From: Burkholderiales bacterium
GTDB lineage: Bacteria > Pseudomonadota > Gammaproteobacteria > Burkholderiales > Burkholderiaceae_C
Length of the DNA stretch: 62,389 nt
Direction of reading: 5' to 3'
NCBI GenBank assembly: GCA_019509985.1
Contig: JAEKLF010000047.1
Span: forward strand, 1-62,389
Positions within the stretch are counted from its first letter, which is position 1. Each line of letters begins with the position of its first letter. A program made the translations under genes and the position numbers. This document shows positions 58,908 through 62,389 of this stretch, in pieces. A model generated the notes under the pieces. That model made no database searches. It was given only the letters and a program-made list of their open reading frames with translations, and was not told the origin of the DNA.

Positions 58908-59483
58908 TCATGAAGTCTCCTTTCCCTCAAGGTTCGAATTGAGCGCGATCGGGCGCGCGCCAACCAGATAGCGGGCGTTGTCGAAGTCTTCCGGCTGTAG
59001 GCCGTCCGCGGCCCACAGTTGGCGACGCGTGCCGGGCAGGTCGCCCAGATAGACATGCAACGCCCCTGAGCGGCCGGGCCCGGTGTTGGCGACTGCGTGG
59101 ACGGCGTTGGCATCCATGTGGATCACGCTCGGCGCGTGCACCTCTTGCCGCGTGGCGGCAGAGACGCGACTCCCGTCCCTGGGCGAGTAGATCAAGTTCA
59201 TCTCCGAGCCCTTGTAGATGCCGACCAGGGCGTCCATCAGGTGGTTGTGCGGCGGGTACTGAACGCCCGGGGACAGGGTGATGTGATAGACGGTGAGCGA
59301 GGGGCTCACATGCAAGAGGACTTCGTCGTCGACTGCTTCTTGAACGAGGCTGCCCGTCGAGTGGAATTGCTGGACGTACATGTGCAACACGTCTCTCAAT
59401 GCGTTGAGCGGGTCACTCGTGGCCCTTGCTTCAATCAGGTCGAGCACGGCAGATGCGAGCGTAGGAAGGGTTGCAGCGACCAT
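58908..59483 (-). CDS. Cupin-fold cysteine-dioxygenase-like protein
   Basis: 191 residues. A single cupin domain: YHITLSPGVQYPPHNHLMDA with the metal-binding H-x-H, LVGIYKGSEMNLIYSPRDGS, and VIHMDANAVHAVANTGPGRS holding the third His. The helical N terminus (TLPTLASAVLDLIEARATSD) and overall length match COG5553-type cysteine-dioxygenase-like enzymes. Substrate not evident. First gene of a minus-strand operon with the NmrA and DHFR-like genes, divergent from a GntR regulator and served by a good promoter at 59528-59557. Confidence 0.82.
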   Translation of the reverse strand: MVAATLPTLASAVLDLIEARATSDPLNALRDVLHMYVQQFHSTGSLVQEAVDDEVLLHVSPSLTVYHITLSPGVQYPPHNHLMDALVGIYKGSEMNLIYSPRDGSRVSAATRQEVHAPSVIHMDANAVHAVANTGPGRSGALHVYLGDLPGTRRQLWAADGLQPEDFDNARYLVGARPIALNSNLEGKETS

Positions 59484-59527
59484 GGGTTAGCGTTAGTAGG
59501 CTCAAAAACTTCCACTGAGATGCTCAG

Positions 59528-59557
59528 ATTAGAGTTTGTATCATCCCAGCATGTCAA
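59528..59557 (-). promoter_or_regulatory. Sigma70 promoter of the cupin operon
   Basis: On the minus strand TTGACA (59557-59552) and TCTAAT (59533-59528) are spaced by 18 bp; the predicted start near 59521 leaves a 38-nt leader to the ATG at 59483. The box lies in the 99-bp gap shared with the divergent GntR gene, where the regulator would be expected to bind. Confidence 0.6.
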
Positions 59558-59582
59558 GCCGCTGCGCCCCAACAATTTGCAC

Positions 59583-60314
59583 ATGAGCAAGAGGATCCTC
59601 TCAAGCATGGACCCGCTGCGCAGTGACACCGCGTACGAGCAACTCAAGATCGACATCGTGGCCTGCCTGCTCAAGCCCGGCGACCAAATCACCGAGGGCG
59701 AACTGCAGGAGCGCTACCAGATCGGGAAGGCGACATTGCGCGCTGCGCTCGCCCGCTTGTCTCAGGATGGGCTCGTGCGCTCCGAACCGCGGCGTGGATA
59801 CCGAATCAGTTCGATCACGCTTCGGGACGTCAATGAAATCTTCGATTCGCGAGTCGTGCTGGAGCCAATCGCCCTCAAGCTCGGGACATTGGCGATGACG
59901 CCGCACGGGCTGGCCGCCCTCGAACCGGCGATCCGCCAGACACGCAAGCCGGAAACGCTTAAAAGCCCGACCGCTTTCCTCGCGGCGAGCAAGGAGTTGC
60001 GGCTTGCCATTGCGCGAACGGCTGGAAATTTCCGGCTCGTGCGCATGCTCGGCCAGCTATTAGACGAGTCGGAGCGGGTGCTGCACCTGGGCTATTTCCA
60101 TGTGGACCTGACGAAGGTGCTTTCCAAGCAGCAAGACCAGCTATTGGCCGCGGTGCGCAAAGGAGATGCCGGGTCAGTCGAGGGCGTGAGCACTGAACAT
60201 ATCGTGGAGACGAAAAGGATGTTGCTCGATGCGTTCGTGGCAAGCGAGTCATTTCTGTCGCTTCAGCTTCACGCACTACCAACGATTCGTCCCGCCACTT
60301 CATTTGGGCGTTAG
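59583..60314 (+). CDS. GntR-family regulator (FCD type)
   Basis: 243 residues from the ATG at 59583 (MSKRILSSMDPLRSDTAYEQ); an ATG at 59607 is an alternative. The winged HTH spans 15-80 (GDQITEGELQERYQIGKATL, RAALARLSQDGLVRSEPRRG). The C-terminal FCD effector domain includes VNEIFDSRVVLEPIALKLGT, LRLAIARTAGNFRLVRML and VRKGDAGSVEGVSTEHIVET. It faces the cupin/NmrA/DHFR operon, its probable target. An IS66 remnant starts 36 bp beyond its stop. Confidence 0.87.
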   Translation: MSKRILSSMDPLRSDTAYEQLKIDIVACLLKPGDQITEGELQERYQIGKATLRAALARLSQDGLVRSEPRRGYRISSITLRDVNEIFDSRVVLEPIALKLGTLAMTPHGLAALEPAIRQTRKPETLKSPTAFLAASKELRLAIARTAGNFRLVRMLGQLLDESERVLHLGYFHVDLTKVLSKQQDQLLAAVRKGDAGSVEGVSTEHIVETKRMLLDAFVASESFLSLQLHALPTIRPATSFGR

Positions 60315-60349
60315 ACGACTGCCTGGGGCGAGTAAAAGCATCCGACTTG

Positions 60350-60790
60350 GCTAGAACGGGCGATGGCGTGGCCGGTACGCTCGAAGATAGCGTCCTGCCG
60401 GTAGACCGGCAGGTGGTCCAGGTGCTTCGCGACCAGCACTGAGGCCAGCAGGCCGGCTGTGGGCTCTAGCTTCTCGGCCACGTCCTCGCCGATGCGCTGC
60501 ATGGCTTGGCCGCAACCGCGGGTGGTGCTCTGGGGCTCGTGGCACACGTCGCGGCGCGGCAGGTGCGGCGCCAGCTTCTCGCGCCGGGGCTGTTACCTCT
60601 CGCCAGCGGCGCGCGCTGGCTGCAGCGCCTCAATCTCGGCGGCAACCGCCGCCAGAACGCTGTCCAGCAGTCTCGTTCAGAAGGCTCTTCTGCTCGGCGC
60701 TGAACTGCTCGCTCTGCGTTGCGAACTGCAGTCGCTTGAGGAAGGCGTTCTCGTGGGTGAGCTCGTCGATGGCCGCCAACTCGGCTGGCC
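60350..60790 (-). pseudogene. IS66 TnpC transposase, N-terminal half, decayed
   Basis: Reading leftward: AAIDELTHENAFLKRLQFAT, QSEQFSAEQKSLLNET, a frameshift, LAAVAAEIEALQPARA then a stop, QPRREKLAPHLPRRDVCHEP, GCGQAMQRIGEDVAEKLE, a deletion of about 40 codons, then TAGLLASVLVAKHLDHLPVY and RQDAIFERTGHAIARS. Homology ends near 60350, before the DDE core. At least one frameshift, one stop and one deletion are visible. It adjoins the MarR gene. Confidence 0.82.
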
Positions 60791-60809
60791 ACGGTTATTC
60801 TGCGCGGCC

Positions 60810-61262
60810 ATGAGCCCGTTGCGCGAGAAGTCCCCTCCCCTCGACCAGTCCCGTCTGGCCCATACGCTGGGTTACGCCATTGCACGGGCGGCCGTTACCA
60901 CCAACCAGTTGTTCGGCCAAGGCGTGAATGAACCGCTCGGCCTGCGGCCGGTGGAGTTCACGCTGCTGCAGCTGATCTTCTCGAACCGCAACACCACGCA
61001 GAAGCGCCTGTGCGACCTGTTGCGCGTGCCAGCACCGCAGATGACGCTCATCCTCGACCGCCTGCAGGAGCGCGGCTGGGTCGAGCGCGAACGCGACGCC
61101 AACGACCGCCGCGCGCTGCATCTGCGGCTCACGCCCGAGGGTGAGCGTCTGGCCGAACAGAGCCTAGCGGCGCTGCAGGTGGCCGAGCAGGCGCTGGACC
61201 GTGTGCTGTCCAGCGGCGAGCGCCTGCTGCTGCAGGAGCTGCTCGCCAAAGTAGCCCGCTGA
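60810..61262 (+). CDS. MarR-family regulator
   Basis: 150 residues from the ATG at 60810. Winged HTH: GLRPVEFTLLQLIFSNRNTT, QKRLCDLLRVPAPQMTLILD, RLQERGWVERERDANDRRAL, with the wing DANDRRA typical of MarR. The gene begins just beyond the IS66 remnant, whose insertion may have replaced its upstream control region. It is followed 4 bp later by the convergent galactosidase gene. Confidence 0.88.
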   Translation: MSPLREKSPPLDQSRLAHTLGYAIARAAVTTNQLFGQGVNEPLGLRPVEFTLLQLIFSNRNTTQKRLCDLLRVPAPQMTLILDRLQERGWVERERDANDRRALHLRLTPEGERLAEQSLAALQVAEQALDRVLSSGERLLLQELLAKVAR

Positions 61263-61266
61263 ACCG

Positions 61267-62389
61267 TCAGCTGAGCCGGTAAAGCCCGGCACCGTGCGAC
61301 GGCAGGACCTGGGCGAACCGGCCCGATGCAGTGTCGAGAGGCTTGCGCGCCCACAGGTCGCGCACCTGGCGCACGCCGTCCAGCCCCAGGTCACGCAGCG
61401 CGATGCCGACCTCGCGGGCCTTGTCCGTTGGGTTGAACAACGCGACGTAGCGGCCCTTGCCATCGGCCGGCTTGGCTGACCAGATGCGCACGAAGTCCTC
61501 GACGAAGTGCGGCCGGTTGTCGGCGCTCGCCTGGTCGACGGCCAGCACCTCGGCATTGGTCAGCAGCGCGAGCGTCGGCTCGTCCAGGTGGCGCAGGTCG
61601 CCGCCCATGATCAGCGGCGAACGGGTGATGGCCCACAGCGTCATCAGCGTGCGCTGCTCGTCGGGGGTGAACTTGGTGTTGCGCTCGCCCAATGCCAGGC
61701 GGCCCAGCGGCAGCATGTCGGGGTCCGGCCAGGCGCCCGGGCGGCGCCAGGGGTTCCAGTTCTCCAGGCGCGTGAACTGGGCCTCAAGCGCATGCCACTC
61801 GTCCCAGAAGTCGTCCGAGATGCGCCACATCTGCGCATGCTGGCGCACGTGCTCGGCGCGGCTCACGGGCGTCTCGCCGGGCGACAGGCTGAGCAGCATC
61901 GGCCGCTTCGTGCGCAGGATGGCGTGGTGGGCGGCCTCGATCTCCGGCGCGTGGGCGTCGTAGGGGCGGCTCATGTCGTCCATCTTGATGAAGTCCACGC
62001 CCCACGACGCATAGAGCGCGAAGACGCTGTCGTAGTAGGCCTGCGCGCCGGGCTTGCGCATGTCCACGCCGTACATGTCGGGGTTCCAGGTGCAAACGCT
62101 GCTGGTGTCGGCAATGTCGGCGGCGCGGTAGGGCGTGCCCAGGATGGGCAGGTTGCGCTTCACCGCCAGGCGCGGGACGCCGCGCATCAGGTGGATGCCG
62201 AACTTGAGGCCCATGGCATGGACATCCGCCGCCAGCGGCGCGAAGCCGCGGCCTTCGGCGCTGGACGGGAAGCGGTTCTCGGCGGGGATCAGCCGGCCGT
62301 GGCCGTCCATGGCCGGCTCGGGGTTGGCGCTGTAGCTGTAGCTCGACGCCCCGGGCTCGTACCACTGGATGTCGATGGTGAAGATGTTG
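61267..62389 (-). CDS. GH27-type alpha-galactosidase, C-terminal part (partial)
   Basis: At least 374 residues; the gene runs off the right edge (the frame is open to 62389, TIDIQWYEPGASSYSYSANP). GLKFGIHLMRGVPRLAV, YGVDMRKPGAQAYYDSVF and WGVDFIKMDDMSRPY are the (beta/alpha)8 motifs of GH27, with the nucleophile Asp in FIKMDD. RISDDFWDEW holds the likely acid/base Asp, and MLPLGRLALGERNTKFTPDE and ITRSPLIMGGDL follow, then a beta-sandwich C-terminal domain. The N-terminal end and any signal peptide lie outside the window. It would release terminal alpha-galactosyl or N-acetylgalactosaminyl residues. Confidence 0.87.
   Translation of the reverse strand, partial: NIFTIDIQWYEPGASSYSYSANPEPAMDGHGRLIPAENRFPSSAEGRGFAPLAADVHAMGLKFGIHLMRGVPRLAVKRNLPILGTPYRAADIADTSSVCTWNPDMYGVDMRKPGAQAYYDSVFALYASWGVDFIKMDDMSRPYDAHAPEIEAAHHAILRTKRPMLLSLSPGETPVSRAEHVRQHAQMWRISDDFWDEWHALEAQFTRLENWNPWRRPGAWPDPDMLPLGRLALGERNTKFTPDEQRTLMTLWAITRSPLIMGGDLRHLDEPTLALLTNAEVLAVDQASADNRPHFVEDFVRIWSAKPADGKGRYVALFNPTDKAREVGIALRDLGLDGVRQVRDLWARKPLDTASGRFAQVLPSHGAGLYRLS

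Overview
The window looks like a chromosomal segment of a GC-rich betaproteobacterium, most likely Burkholderiales of the Roseateles/Mitsuaria/Rubrivivax type. This is inferred from very high GC, strong G/C third-position use, heavy use of overlapping ATGA/GTGA starts and the character of the proteins; no 16S gene is present, so the genus is a guess. Functions below are recognised from motifs read by eye, not from database searches.

The first 50 kb is mostly ordinary, tightly packed core genome. 0-9 kb: end of a class I fumarase, a small secreted Cys protein, a GNAT, a secreted esterase, a zinc alcohol dehydrogenase, a DUF3857/transglutaminase protein beside an MscS channel, and a histone-deacetylase-like amidohydrolase divergent from a MoxR-DUF58-TgpA operon. 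11-20 kb: a periplasmic ankyrin/TonB-C-like protein, MltB with a coupled TetR, a VOC protein, a cyanophycinase-like peptidase, ComEC, RidA, DsbB and a HEAT-like protein. 20-29 kb (minus strand): a three-subunit molybdenum hydroxylase, gamma-glutamyltransferase and a DUF1501/DUF1800 pair. 29-37 kb: ScoAB CoA-transferase divergent from a PAS-LuxR regulator, a prolyl-4-hydroxylase/YaaA pair, a BigR-type sulfide-sensing cassette, a DMT exporter and an Lrp regulator. 37-46 kb: a TolC-type protein, a Pcm-like methyltransferase, a TetR repressor, then uppP-map-glnD-mnmH. 45.6-49 kb: an SPFH protein and a rubrerythrin / iron-sulfur protein / DUF3501 cluster.

A tRNA-Ala(CGC) at 49967-50042 marks a clear change. 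From there to about 60.8 kb the DNA is accessory and partly decayed: three IS66 remnants (one with an amber codon in tnpA, two with deleted tnpC), an IS110 transposase broken by frameshifts, a frameshifted DUF4262 gene, a frameshifted NmrA-type gene, long stretches without a gene, a PEP-CTERM/DUF1566 gene pair, and a GntR-controlled cupin/NmrA/DHFR-like operon. A MarR regulator and a truncated GH27-type alpha-galactosidase resume normal coding density at the right edge.

The most useful regulatory signals are four near-perfect palindromes beside their likely regulators: the BigR operator carrying mirrored TATAAT boxes (34863-34886), the PAS-LuxR site (30502-30519), the TetR site (40180-40201), and a tolC terminator embedded in the 3' end of the lrp gene. 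No CRISPR array, phage structural module or convincing defence system was seen.
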